8,928 bases of DNA from Candidatus Omnitrophota bacterium (GTDB lineage Bacteria > Omnitrophota > Gorgyraeia > Aquiviventales > Aquiviventaceae), in the NCBI GenBank assembly GCA_016193195.1, contig JACPSQ010000032.1, forward strand, positions 1-8,928. The letters are read 5' to 3'. The translations under genes were made by a program, and so were the position numbers. Shown here in pieces: positions 1 to 6,504 of this stretch. The notes below the pieces were generated by a model. The model ran no database searches. It was not told the DNA's origin and worked only from the letters and a program-made list of their open reading frames with translations. Each line of letters starts with the position of its first letter. The first letter of the stretch is position 1.

Positions 1-1330
1 GGAAGCTCCCGTCGCCGTCGATATCCCACACGACGGCGTCGGGACGCCCGAACTGCGCGCCGATCGCCGCCGGCAGCCCAAACCCCATGGTGCCGAGACC
101 CCCGCTTGTGATGATCGAGCGCGGGGTGTTGAACTGGTAGAACTGGGCCACCCACATCTGGTGCTGGCCCACGCCGGTCGCCACCACCGCCTTGCCCTTC
201 GTGACCTCGGAGATCTGCTGAACGACAAACTGCGGCAGCAGCTTCTTTTTCTCCCGGTAGGTCAGCGGGTAGTTCCTCCGCATCTCATCCAGGGTCTTGA
301 GCCAGGCGCGGGTGTCAACCGGCTGCACGATTCGATTGAGCTCCTGGAGCACCCGTTTCACGTCGCCGACGATCGGGTAATCGACCACCACCGTCTTGTT
401 GATCGAGGAGGGATCCACGTCGATGTGGATCTTCTTGGCGCGCTTGGCAAACTCATCCGGCTTGCCGGTGACCCGGTCGTCAAACCGCGCCCCGATGCCG
501 ATGAGGAGATCCGCCTGCGCCACGGCGTAGTTGGTGTACTCAAACCCGTGCATCCCCAGCATCCCGAGGCTGAGCGGATCCGTCTCCGGAAACCCTCCCA
601 GCCCAAGGAGGCTTGTGGTCACTGGGATGCGGGTCGTTCTGGCAAACTCCGCCAGCTCAGCCGAAGCCCCTGCGTGGAGGACGCCGGCTCCCGCATAGAT
701 GATCGGCTGACGGCTTTGGGCGATCGCCTCAGCGACGTTGCGGATCGCGTCACGTGGAATCTCAGGCTCGGCGTGCAACCGGTAGCCGCGGATGTTCACC
801 CGATCCGGATACACGAACTCCGCTTCGTTGACCGTCGTATCGACGGGGAGATCAATCAGCACGGGGCCCGGGCGGCCCGTCGAGGCGATGTAGAACGACT
901 CCTTCACGACGCGTGCCATCTCCCGCGGATCTTTGACGAGGAAGCTATGCTTCGTCACGGGCCTGGTGATCCCCATCGTATCGGCCTCCTGGAACGCGTC
1001 GTTGCCGATGACGGACGTCCGCACCTGCCCCGTAATGGCCACGATGGGAATGGAATCCATGAAGGCGGTCGCAATGCCGGTGACTAGATTGGTCGCCCCA
1101 GGCCCTGAGGTTGCCAGACACACCCCGACCTTCCCGGTCGCCCGGGCATACCCATCGGCCATGTGGGCGGCCCCCTGCTCATGGACGGTCAGGATGACCT
1201 TCAGGGAAGACCGGTGGAGGGCATCAAAGGTGGGGAGGTTCGCCCCACCCGGGATGCCGAAGACGATCTCGACCCCCTCGCGCTTGAGCGACTCGACGAG
1301 GATGTGCGCGCCCTTCATGTTGGCAGCCAT
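1..1330 (-). CDS. ilvB: Acetolactate synthase large (catalytic) subunit, 3' end cut by window edge
   Basis: Joins two pyruvates to acetolactate, or pyruvate and 2-oxobutyrate to acetohydroxybutyrate, in the first common step of valine, leucine and isoleucine synthesis; cytosolic, thiamine-diphosphate dependent. About 443 residues are visible. The N-terminal TPP-binding domain reads GVEIVFGIPGG and then HEQGAAHMADGYAR, with the likely catalytic Glu at residue 51. Further on come SGPGATNLVTG, PGPVLIDLPVD, the central FAD-type domain with GIGARFDDRVTGK, and the start of the C-terminal TPP domain (GLGTMGFGLPAAIGAQFGRP, then GDGS at the edge, the beginning of the metal-binding GDGx(25)N motif). 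The start is an ATG at 1330 giving MAANMKGAHIL; an in-frame ATG at 1318 (MKGAHIL) fits the usual family N-terminus equally well. Neither has a Shine-Dalgarno sequence. It is separated from tsaB by about 100 bases carrying a -10-like box. Family assignment is secure; ilvB against ilvI or ilvG naming is not. Confidence 0.96.
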   Translation of the reverse strand, partial: MAANMKGAHILVESLKREGVEIVFGIPGGANLPTFDALHRSSLKVILTVHEQGAAHMADGYARATGKVGVCLATSGPGATNLVTGIATAFMDSIPIVAITGQVRTSVIGNDAFQEADTMGITRPVTKHSFLVKDPREMARVVKESFYIASTGRPGPVLIDLPVDTTVNEAEFVYPDRVNIRGYRLHAEPEIPRDAIRNVAEAIAQSRQPIIYAGAGVLHAGASAELAEFARTTRIPVTTSLLGLGGFPETDPLSLGMLGMHGFEYTNYAVAQADLLIGIGARFDDRVTGKPDEFAKRAKKIHIDVDPSSINKTVVVDYPIVGDVKRVLQELNRIVQPVDTRAWLKTLDEMRRNYPLTYREKKKLLPQFVVQQISEVTKGKAVVATGVGQHQMWVAQFYQFNTPRSIITSGGLGTMGFGLPAAIGAQFGRPDAVVWDIDGDGSF

Positions 1331-1341
1331 GATCGGCACGT

Positions 1342-1371
1342 ATTATAGCACGATGCTGGGCGGAGCGACAG
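1342..1371 (-). promoter_or_regulatory. Possible sigma-70 promoter for ilvB
   Basis: On the minus strand a perfect TATAAT (1347 to 1342) is preceded, after 18 bases, by CTGTCG (1371 to 1366), a weak match to TTGACA (3 of 6). Transcription would start near 1335, only about 5 bases before the ATG at 1330 or about 17 before the ATG at 1318, so the message would be leaderless or nearly so. This agrees with the absence of a ribosome binding site. The box lies in an otherwise GC-rich gap of about 100 bases between tsaB and ilvB, which holds no other recognisable signal. The -10 is seen directly; promoter function is inferred. Confidence 0.45.
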
Positions 1372-1431
1372 GGGCGGGGGAGCGAGGTGCTGCCTGAAGT
1401 TGGCCCCAAATTAAGGCACGACCGGGAGCGA

Positions 1432-2154
1432 TTAGGTCGCCGACTGGGGGACTTTGGCGAGGACCGACGTCGGGCGATCAGGGGAGCGCACGGAGCAGTC
1501 CAGGGGATAGAGGTAGAGCGGCACGAGGGTCGCAGGGTCGTCGCGTTGGCCCTGCAGGAATCGCTCCCGACCCAGGCGGGCCAGCGTGGCCGCCCGGGGC
1601 AGCCACAACTCCGGGTCGGCAACCTGGGCCTCGGGGCATCGCTCGAGGATGCGGTGGCGGTAGAGCGCGGCGCCATCCCCCAGAAACGCCGCCGGCTCCT
1701 TCACGAGGGCCAGGACGTCGTCCACCGGTCCGAGGAGATAGTCGCTCTGCCGGAGCGGCCGCCCCGCGTCAAGACGATAGAGCGCCGCGTAGACGTTGCG
1801 CTGTTTGGCATCGAGGATGGGGCACACGAGCCGAGGCGCGGAGGGCAGGTTGGCCGCCAGGACGTCGAGCGAAGCGACCCCCACGACGGCCGTGCGCCTC
1901 GGAAACGCCAGCGCTTTCACAAACGCCAGTCCGATGCGCAGGCCGGTAAACGAACCGGGACCGATATCGATGATCATCGCCTCCACCTGATCCAACGTCG
2001 TCGAGGCCGCCTGGAGCACGCGGGTGAGCGCCGCCGGCAGCTCAACGGCATGGGGGTAGTCGGCCAGCAGCTCATAGGAAGACAGGAGCCGCTCGCCGTC
2101 AATCACCGCGACGCCTAATTGGCGGCTCGAGGTCTCAATCGCGAGCAGTGGCAT
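1432..2154 (-). CDS. tsaB: tRNA t6A37 synthesis protein TsaB (YeaZ family)
   Basis: TsaB is the inactive ASKHA-fold partner of TsaD. Together with TsaE they move threonylcarbamoyl from threonylcarbamoyl-AMP to A37 of ANN-decoding tRNAs in the cytosol. The 240-residue protein has the normal length and opens with MPLLAIETSSRQLGVAV, the family's beta-hairpin start. HAVELP (around 35 to 40) corresponds to the HSExLxP region, and GPGSFTGLRIG (65 to 75) is the family signature. The ATG at 2154 is chosen over a TTG at 2166 because GAGGA lies 5 bases upstream and the protein then begins as its relatives do. The start lies inside the 3' end of tsaE (about 20 bases overlap), so the two are probably translationally coupled. 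TsaD and TsaC are not in the window. The last 15 or so residues look unconserved. Confidence 0.95.
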   Translation of the reverse strand: MPLLAIETSSRQLGVAVIDGERLLSSYELLADYPHAVELPAALTRVLQAASTTLDQVEAMIIDIGPGSFTGLRIGLAFVKALAFPRRTAVVGVASLDVLAANLPSAPRLVCPILDAKQRNVYAALYRLDAGRPLRQSDYLLGPVDDVLALVKEPAAFLGDGAALYRHRILERCPEAQVADPELWLPRAATLARLGRERFLQGQRDDPATLVPLYLYPLDCSVRSPDRPTSVLAKVPQSAT

Positions 2155-2740
2155 GGTGTTCCTCAACCGAAGAAATTTTGGATTTTGGATTTTGGATTTT
2201 GGATTGTTGTTGGAGGCGGGTGACCATTTCAGCGGCGCGGGGGCCCGAGGGGACGAGGACGAGCCGCCGTCGGTTCGCGCTGACGTGGCTCAACCGAACT
2301 TCCAGACGATCCTCGGGGAGCGCGCCGGCGAACCGCTCCGCCCACTCAATGACCGTGATCTTGCGCGGCGAGAACACGAGGTCCAGATCGAGCCAGGAGA
2401 CCGCCCGCGCATCTGCCAGTCGGTATCCGTCAATGTGGACGAGTGGCACCTCCCCGCCCGCCCCGGCGCTCGTAAAAGGCGGGCCGGGGGGATATTCGCG
2501 CATGAGGACGAAGGTCGGGCTCTTGACCGCCTCAGGGTCCCGCCCCAGCCCGCGCGCGAGGCCCTGGATGAGCGTCGTCTTCCCTGTGCCGAGCTCGCCG
2601 AAGAGGGCGACCACATCCCCCGGGCGCAGGAGCCGGCCGATCCGCTCGCCGATGGCCTGCGTCTCCTCGACGGAGCCGCTGAGGAACTCCACCACCTTTT
2701 CGGATTTTGGATTTTGGATTTTGGATTTTGGATTGACCAT
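2135..2740 (-). CDS. tsaE: tRNA t6A37 synthesis ATPase TsaE (YjeE family) with repeat-encoded ends
   Basis: TsaE is the P-loop ATPase that drives the TsaB-TsaD complex in t6A37 formation. In the 201-residue protein, Walker A is GELGTGKTT (48 to 56), switch-like SPTFVL is at 74 to 79, HIDGYRL (102 to 108) matches the HxDxYRL motif with Gly where Leu is usual, and IEWAER (131 to 136) is the expected Walker-B-side motif. The family is usually about 140 to 165 residues. The extra length comes from three places: an N-terminal NPKSKIQNPKS run and a C-terminal SKIQNPKSKI run, both encoded by (CCAAAAT)n heptamers, and a loop PPGPPFTSAGAGGE (84 to 97) encoded by a GC-rich palindrome. The ATG at 2740 shares its A with the thiL stop (TGATG), suggesting coupling, and the 3' end overlaps tsaB. 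Function is secure; whether the low-complexity ends remain on the mature protein is unknown. Confidence 0.95.
   Translation of the reverse strand: MVNPKSKIQNPKSEKVVEFLSGSVEETQAIGERIGRLLRPGDVVALFGELGTGKTTLIQGLARGLGRDPEAVKSPTFVLMREYPPGPPFTSAGAGGEVPLVHIDGYRLADARAVSWLDLDLVFSPRKITVIEWAERFAGALPEDRLEVRLSHVSANRRRLVLVPSGPRAAEMVTRLQQQSKIQNPKSKISSVEEHHATARD
2160..2164 (-). promoter_or_regulatory. Shine-Dalgarno sequence of tsaB
   Basis: GAGGA on the minus strand lies 5 bases before the ATG at 2154. It decides the tsaB start in favour of 2154 over the upstream TTG at 2166. It is the only clear Shine-Dalgarno sequence in the window and lies within the tsaE 3' coding end. Confidence 0.7.
2175..2206. repeat. 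Heptamer tandem repeat, downstream copy in tsaE
   Basis: Four perfect copies of ATTTTGG (plus strand, 2175 to 2202) followed by ATTG. The same 32 bases, in the same orientation, recur at 2704 to 2735. Here the repeat is translated as SKIQNPKSKI near the TsaE C-terminus, just upstream of the tsaB start. The unit and style match the short tandemly repeated repetitive sequences described in cyanobacteria. Confidence 0.95.
2452..2490. repeat. GC-rich palindrome apparently inserted in frame in tsaE
   Basis: CCCCGCCCGCC (2452 to 2462) faces GGCGGGCCGGGG (2478 to 2489) across a loop ending in CGTAAAA. An alternative stem pairs CCCCGGC (2461 to 2467) with GCCGGGG (2483 to 2489). It encodes the loop PPGPPFTSAGAGGE between the SPTF and HxDxYRL motifs. 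That interval is about 10 residues longer here than in E. coli TsaE as I remember it. The pattern resembles dispersed REP-like palindromes that enter coding regions without breaking frame. The palindrome is seen directly; that it is an insertion is inferred from the extra length. Confidence 0.5.
2704..2735. repeat. Heptamer tandem repeat, upstream copy in tsaE
   Basis: Four perfect copies of ATTTTGG (2704 to 2731) followed by ATTG, identical over 32 bases to 2175 to 2206 and in the same orientation. It directly follows the tsaE start codon and is translated as NPKSKIQNPKS, ahead of the conserved domain. It lies beside the thiL stop at 2740. Confidence 0.95.
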
Positions 2741-3656
2741 CAGAAGTGACGAAATCCTTGAGGTGTGAGCCGCGTCACGCGGCCGCCGGGAAATGCCAAT
2801 TCCACCCTGATGCCCCGCGCGACCACCCGGCCGATGCGCGTCACCGGACAGGACCGAACCCGACGGGGGACACGCATCGCTGCGCCGGCGCCTACCGCGA
2901 AGAGCAGCTCAAAGTCCTCGCCGTCCATCAACGCATGGAACTGGGCCTGCCAACCGTGCCAGGCACGGCATGGGCAGCGACGGCGCAGGCACTTCCGCGC
3001 AGCGTTCGACACGGGAATCCTCGCCATGTCCACCCGAAGCGTCATCCCGCTGGCGCGACTGACCTGCCACAGGTCTGAGGCCAGCCCATCCGAGAGGTCG
3101 ATCATGGCATGCACTCGAACCCGCCGCACCAACGCCTGGGCTTCGGCGAGGCGCGGCAGGAACCTCGCATGCCGACCGCTCCGATACGAGCCTCCAAGCC
3201 GCCCAGTCACAAACAGCGCATCCCCCGGCTGCGCGCCGCTGCGCAGCACGACATGCCCTGGCTCGACGGTCCCGATGATCGCCACATCCACCACCACCTG
3301 TTTGGCCCGGACCGTATCGCCGCCCACGATGGCCACCCCAAAGCGCCGCGCACACCGCCGAAGCCCGGCATACAACGCGTCCACAAAGGGCACGCTCGTC
3401 CTGGGCGGCAGACCAAGCGAGATGACCGCCCAGAGCGGCCGGCCTCCCATGGCGGCCACGTCGCTGACGTTGCACGCGAGCGCCTTCCAGCCGATCTGCC
3501 TCGCCGGCACGGATCGTCGATGGAAGTGAACCCCCTCGATCAGCATACGCCAATGCCGACAGCCACCGAAGCGTCCCCCTGGATCCGGTGGCGGATGCGG
3601 TGAATCAGCCCGACCTCACCCACCTGCGCGATCGTCTGCAAGGTCTCTACAGCCAT
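2740..3656 (-). pseudogene. thiL: Thiamine-monophosphate kinase with internal deletion and frameshift
   Basis: ThiL phosphorylates thiamine monophosphate to thiamine diphosphate. Two reading frames together cover the family. The first starts at an ATG at 3656, 3 bases after the CPBP stop, and gives 38 residues (VGEVGLIHRIRHRIQ, then ASVAVGIG), ending at a TGA at 3540 to 3542. The second opens at 3546 with MLIEGVHF and continues 268 residues: KALACNVSDVAAMGG, IVGGDT, LRSGAQPGDALFVTG, MIDLSDGLASDL, DGEDFELLF, ending GFRHF. Intact ThiL has about 20 residues between GIG and the LIEGVHF segment, including the GDD metal-binding aspartates and the TTD strand. Here these are absent and the frame shifts, so the deletion should be about 60 bases and not a multiple of three. 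Translation from 3546 would give a protein without the N-terminal metal site. The rest is well conserved, so the lesion is recent, or it is an assembly error. The stop overlaps the tsaE start by one base. Confidence 0.8.
2947..2977. repeat. Strong hairpin within thiL
   Basis: CCGTGCC (2954 to 2960), one A, then GGCACGG (2962 to 2968) form a perfect 7-bp palindrome. CTGCC (2947 to 2951) and GGCAG (2973 to 2977) extend it after a small internal loop. It encodes CPCRAWHGWQ, a stretch in the variable region before DGEDFEL that is several residues longer than in E. coli ThiL. It may be another palindromic insertion, but this is uncertain because the region varies in length naturally. Confidence 0.4.
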
Positions 3657-3659
3657 CCG

Positions 3660-4742
3660 TCAGGTGAGGGTCATCAGTTGCCGGAACACGAAGGCCATGC
3701 TCATGAGGAAGGTATTGTGGAGCACGTGGACCGCCAGGGGGCCGGCGAGCGATCCCGTCCGCTCGTAGAGATTCGCCAGAAGACACCCCAGCAGGAAGAT
3801 GGAAGGAAATCCCACAGGGTTGGCGTGCAGGAGCCCGAACAGGACTCCGCTAGCGAGGGTCGCGAACCCCCAGGCCGTCCGCTGGCGAATCGCCGGATAG
3901 ACGACCCCGCGGAAGAAGAGCTCCTCAGCCACCGGGCCGACCACGCAGGTCAACAGAGCCGTCAATCCCAGGACGAGCGCCCGATCTTCCTGGAAGATGA
4001 GCCGCTGAATCGGCTCGATCGGCGGCTTCAGGCCCAGCGCCCGCGCCAGCTCCACCGTGATCACCAAGAGGACGAAGAGCCACGGGAACACCGCCACGTA
4101 GCCGTGGAGCCCCGCCGCGATCGACGCCGCAGGCTGTTGGCTCGAGAAGCCGAACGTGCGGCCCAACGAGGGGCCCTTCCCTGCAGCGAATGTCAAGATG
4201 ACGAGAATGGCAAACGCGTCGAGGAAGAGCATCGACACGGTGAGCCTGAGATGAACGTCGAGCCATCCAGCGCCCCACCGGGAAAGGACCGCTAAGTAGA
4301 GCAGGGGCAAGAGGCCTGCCATCAGCAGGGTCAGAAGGGCGATGCGGCCGGCTTCCCCGAACGACCACGACGGGAGACGACGCGAGGTAAAGCGCCACAC
4401 GGAGCGGATGCGACCGGTCCGCAGCGCCCGCCATGCGATCGCAAACCCCGCCAGGCCCAATCCGATCGCACAGATGGTCAGGATCGACAGGAGCATCGCG
4501 AGGGATGGGTGCTGCACAGACATCCGTTGGAGCGCCCCGAGACTGAACCCTTCCGGCCACCAGCTCAGGTGATCGCCGGCGTGCGCTGCAGGCGAGAGGT
4601 CCGTCTCCGGAACCTGGGCGAGATCGAGAGGGGCGAGGGGCAACAGTACTCCCGTCCCCACATAGTAATGGAGCGCGACGAGCAGCAAGCTGAAGACCAA
4701 GTAGAGAAGCCGGCCCCGCAGCAGACGTTGGATGGTGCTCAT
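3660..4742 (-). CDS. CPBP-family intramembrane glutamic protease (Abi/Rce1-like)
   Basis: A 360-residue polytopic membrane protein with hydrophobic segments near 11 to 38, 81 to 105, 133 to 154, 167 to 187, 213 to 233 and 255 to 272, and several more through the C-terminal CPBP (ABC2-type) domain. The three catalytic motifs are present: EELFFRG (E273, E274, R278), FGLLHAN (H306) and HVLHN (H339, N343). These match Rce1-type intramembrane proteases; the bacterial substrate is unknown. The N-terminal half, with a probable extracytoplasmic region after the first segment, was not recognised. The start is the ATG at 4742 (MSTIQRLLRG). Reading further upstream in this frame only enters metG antisense to nothing conserved. 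The G-rich GGGGTGGGGGG immediately before the ATG is the end of an inverted repeat and may serve for ribosome binding. The stop lies 3 bases before the thiL N-terminal ATG, so it sits in the operon between metG and thiL. Confidence 0.9.
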   Translation of the reverse strand: MSTIQRLLRGRLLYLVFSLLLVALHYYVGTGVLLPLAPLDLAQVPETDLSPAAHAGDHLSWWPEGFSLGALQRMSVQHPSLAMLLSILTICAIGLGLAGFAIAWRALRTGRIRSVWRFTSRRLPSWSFGEAGRIALLTLLMAGLLPLLYLAVLSRWGAGWLDVHLRLTVSMLFLDAFAILVILTFAAGKGPSLGRTFGFSSQQPAASIAAGLHGYVAVFPWLFVLLVITVELARALGLKPPIEPIQRLIFQEDRALVLGLTALLTCVVGPVAEELFFRGVVYPAIRQRTAWGFATLASGVLFGLLHANPVGFPSIFLLGCLLANLYERTGSLAGPLAVHVLHNTFLMSMAFVFRQLMTLT

Positions 4743-4834
4743 CCCCCCACCCCTTTCGGTCCGCCTCTGGCGGACCGCCAACGGATCGTTGCAACGGTCA
4801 AGCCAGCCTTCGGCTGGCAAAGGGGTGGGGGGAT
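4741..4834. repeat. 94-bp cloverleaf-like inverted-repeat element (MITE- or REP-like)
   Basis: Perfect 16-bp terminal inverted repeats (4741 to 4756 and 4819 to 4834, ATCCCCCCACCCCTTT against its complement) enclose three hairpins, each with a 3-base loop. These are GGTCCGCC-TCT-GGCGGACC (4758 to 4776), AACG-GAT-CGTT (4780 to 4790) and GCCAGCC-TTC-GGCTGGC (4802 to 4818). A 10-bp palindrome CGTTGCAACG (4787 to 4796) offers an alternative fold for the middle. The element fills the space between the metG stop (TGA, 4836 to 4834) and the CPBP start (4742) and touches both codons. It is not a tRNA: the closing stem is too long and there is no T-loop. The structure is seen directly; mobility or RNA function is inferred. 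Confidence 0.8.
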
Positions 4835-6435
4835 CATGGGCTGCTGACCGAATCGCTCCGAGGAAATAGCACCGGATGCGGGCCAATCGCCTGTCCGGAG
4901 GCGAGGCCGGGCCACCGTTTGGCATCCTGGAGTCGGCGCGTCGCGCGGCCACAGCCAAGCTGTTGCCACATCGCCTGCGCGACGGAGGGCATAAACGGCT
5001 CCAGGGTGATGCTGACCACACGGGTGACTTCCGCCAGCATGTTGAGGACGGCGTGCAGGCGGGGGGTCCTGTCCGCCTCCTTGGCCAGCTTCCAGGGGGC
5101 CGCCACCTCGATGTAGCGATTGGCCTGGGTGACGAGGCGCATGATCGCTTCGAGCGCCTCGGAGAACTCGACGCGGCCCATCGCCTCCTCAACGGTGGAC
5201 ACAAGCCCGAGGGGAGCCTGCCGAAGCGGTTCGTCGTCGACCGCGCAGCCGATGGCCGCCGGAGCTGGAAGCCGGCCGTGGCAATACCGATCGACCATGG
5301 AGAGGGTGCGGTTGACCAGGTTCCCCAAATCGTTCGCCAGATCCGCAGAGAGCCGCGTGAAGATCGCCTCCTCCGAGAAGCTGCCGTCTTGCCCAAACGG
5401 GATTTCCCGCAGGAGGAAGTAGCGGTACACATCCGCCGCGTACGGCTGGTCCTTGAGCAGGGTCCCGATCACGACGAATGGATCGATGATGTTGCCGAGC
5501 GACTTCGACATCTTCTGCTCTCCGACCTTCCACCAGCCGTGGGCCACGATCCTCCGCGGCATCTGCTCGTCGGAAAACCCGAGGGCATGCAGGATGATCG
5601 GCCAGTAGACCGCGTGATGACGGAGGATGTCTTTGCCGATGAACTGGACGTCGGCCGGCCAGTGCGCCGCAAACCGGTCACGGTCTTCCCCATAGCCGAC
5701 CGCGCTGATGTAGTTCAGCAGCGCATCGAACCACACATAGGTCACGTGCTGCTCGCTGAACGGCACCGGGATCCCCCACCCGACGCGTTGGCGCGGCCGC
5801 GTGAGGCAAAGGTACTCCGGCAACGGCTGCTCCAACAGGCTCGCGATCTCGTTGAAGCGGGACGATGGCTGGATCAAGGCCGGATGACTTCGCAGGAAGC
5901 CCTGAAGCCACTGCTGGCTCTCGCGCAAGGGGAGATACCATCCATCTTCCGTGACCCCTTCGACCAGACGTTTGCAACTCGGGCAGGCAGTCACCCCCCT
6001 TGAAACAACCGATGCCTCGACATCGTGTTGCGTCCAAAACGTCTCGCAGGGTGTGCAGTACCAGCCCTCATAGGTCGTGTGGAGCAACGTGTGCTCGTCA
6101 TGGAGACGCGTCAGGCACGCGCGAACCACACGCTGATGGCGTTCCTCCGTCGTCCGGATGAAATCGTCGTAGGAGATCCCCAACAGCCGCCATAACGCTT
6201 TGAACTGTTCCACCATGTCATCCACAAAGGCCTGAGGGGTCTTGCCGGCGGCGATGGCCGCCTGCTCGATCTTCTGCCCATGCTCATCCGTGCCGGTGAG
6301 GAAGAAGACCTCCTCATCGTTCAGGCGATGATAGCGGGCCATGCAATCCGCCGCCACGTTGGTATACGAGTGACCGATGTGCGGCGCAGCGTTCACGTAG
6401 TAGAGCGGCGTCGTCACGTAGATGGTCTTAGACAT
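4834..6435 (-). CDS. metG: Methionyl-tRNA synthetase
   Basis: Charges tRNA-Met for initiation and elongation in the cytosol. The 533-residue class I synthetase shows HIGH at 19 to 22 (NAAPHIGHSYT), GTDEHG at 48 to 53, and a connective-peptide zinc knuckle with two CxxC pairs (C127/C130 and C151/C154). Then come WGIPVP, YVWFDALLNYIS, IGKDILRHHAVYWP and KMSKS at 308 to 312 (QKMSKSLGN), followed by the helical anticodon-binding domain (NRYIEVAAPWKLAK). It ends soon after PVLFPR, so the C-terminal Trbp111-like dimerisation domain of the E. coli enzyme is absent, as in many short bacterial MetRS. The start is an ATG at 6435 (MSKTIYVTTPLYYVN); a GTG one codon upstream is less likely. No clear Shine-Dalgarno sequence is seen. 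The upstream gap holds heptamer repeats, and the stop borders the cloverleaf-like element, which might have replaced a longer 3' end. Confidence 0.97.
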   Translation of the reverse strand: MSKTIYVTTPLYYVNAAPHIGHSYTNVAADCMARYHRLNDEEVFFLTGTDEHGQKIEQAAIAAGKTPQAFVDDMVEQFKALWRLLGISYDDFIRTTEERHQRVVRACLTRLHDEHTLLHTTYEGWYCTPCETFWTQHDVEASVVSRGVTACPSCKRLVEGVTEDGWYLPLRESQQWLQGFLRSHPALIQPSSRFNEIASLLEQPLPEYLCLTRPRQRVGWGIPVPFSEQHVTYVWFDALLNYISAVGYGEDRDRFAAHWPADVQFIGKDILRHHAVYWPIILHALGFSDEQMPRRIVAHGWWKVGEQKMSKSLGNIIDPFVVIGTLLKDQPYAADVYRYFLLREIPFGQDGSFSEEAIFTRLSADLANDLGNLVNRTLSMVDRYCHGRLPAPAAIGCAVDDEPLRQAPLGLVSTVEEAMGRVEFSEALEAIMRLVTQANRYIEVAAPWKLAKEADRTPRLHAVLNMLAEVTRVVSITLEPFMPSVAQAMWQQLGCGRATRRLQDAKRWPGLASGQAIGPHPVLFPRSDSVSSP

Positions 6436-6441
6436 CACCGT

Positions 6442-6476
6442 CAGTGACGAGTGAAGAGTGACCAGTGACGAGTGAG
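6442..6476. repeat. Degenerate heptamer array upstream of metG
   Basis: Five contiguous period-7 units on the plus strand: CAGTGAC, GAGTGAA, GAGTGAC, CAGTGAC, GAGTGAG, variable at the first and last base. The array lies in the 69-base gap between holB and metG, ending about 7 bases before the metG ATG. It is roughly inverted relative to the array at 6521 to 6548. Confidence 0.85.
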
Positions 6477-6504
6477 GAAGACAAACACCAACACATGACC
6501 CATG

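Noticed and set aside
161..1087. Long plus-strand ORF opposite ilvB
   Set aside because: Antisense shadow of a well-conserved gene in GC-rich DNA; its translation shows no recognisable motif. The same applies to the plus-strand ORFs at 1387 to 2118, 2765 to 3529, 3588 to 4295 and 4876 to 6003.
3540..3550. Programmed ribosomal frameshift in thiL
   Set aside because: There is no slippery run, and a shift would still leave out the GDD-containing segment, which is simply not encoded.
2909..3553. Alternative 214-residue minus-strand ORF over thiL
   Set aside because: Wrong frame: its translation is compositionally odd and has no ThiL motif.
4741..4834. tRNA gene suggested by the cloverleaf shape
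   Set aside because: The closing stem is 16 bp, all loops are 3 bases, and there is no T-loop consensus or anticodon loop.
3660..5432. A 590-residue reading frame that would extend the CPBP protein far upstream
   Set aside because: The region before 4742 overlaps metG in another frame, is low-complexity and crosses the inverted-repeat element; the membrane protein starts naturally at MSTIQRLLRG.
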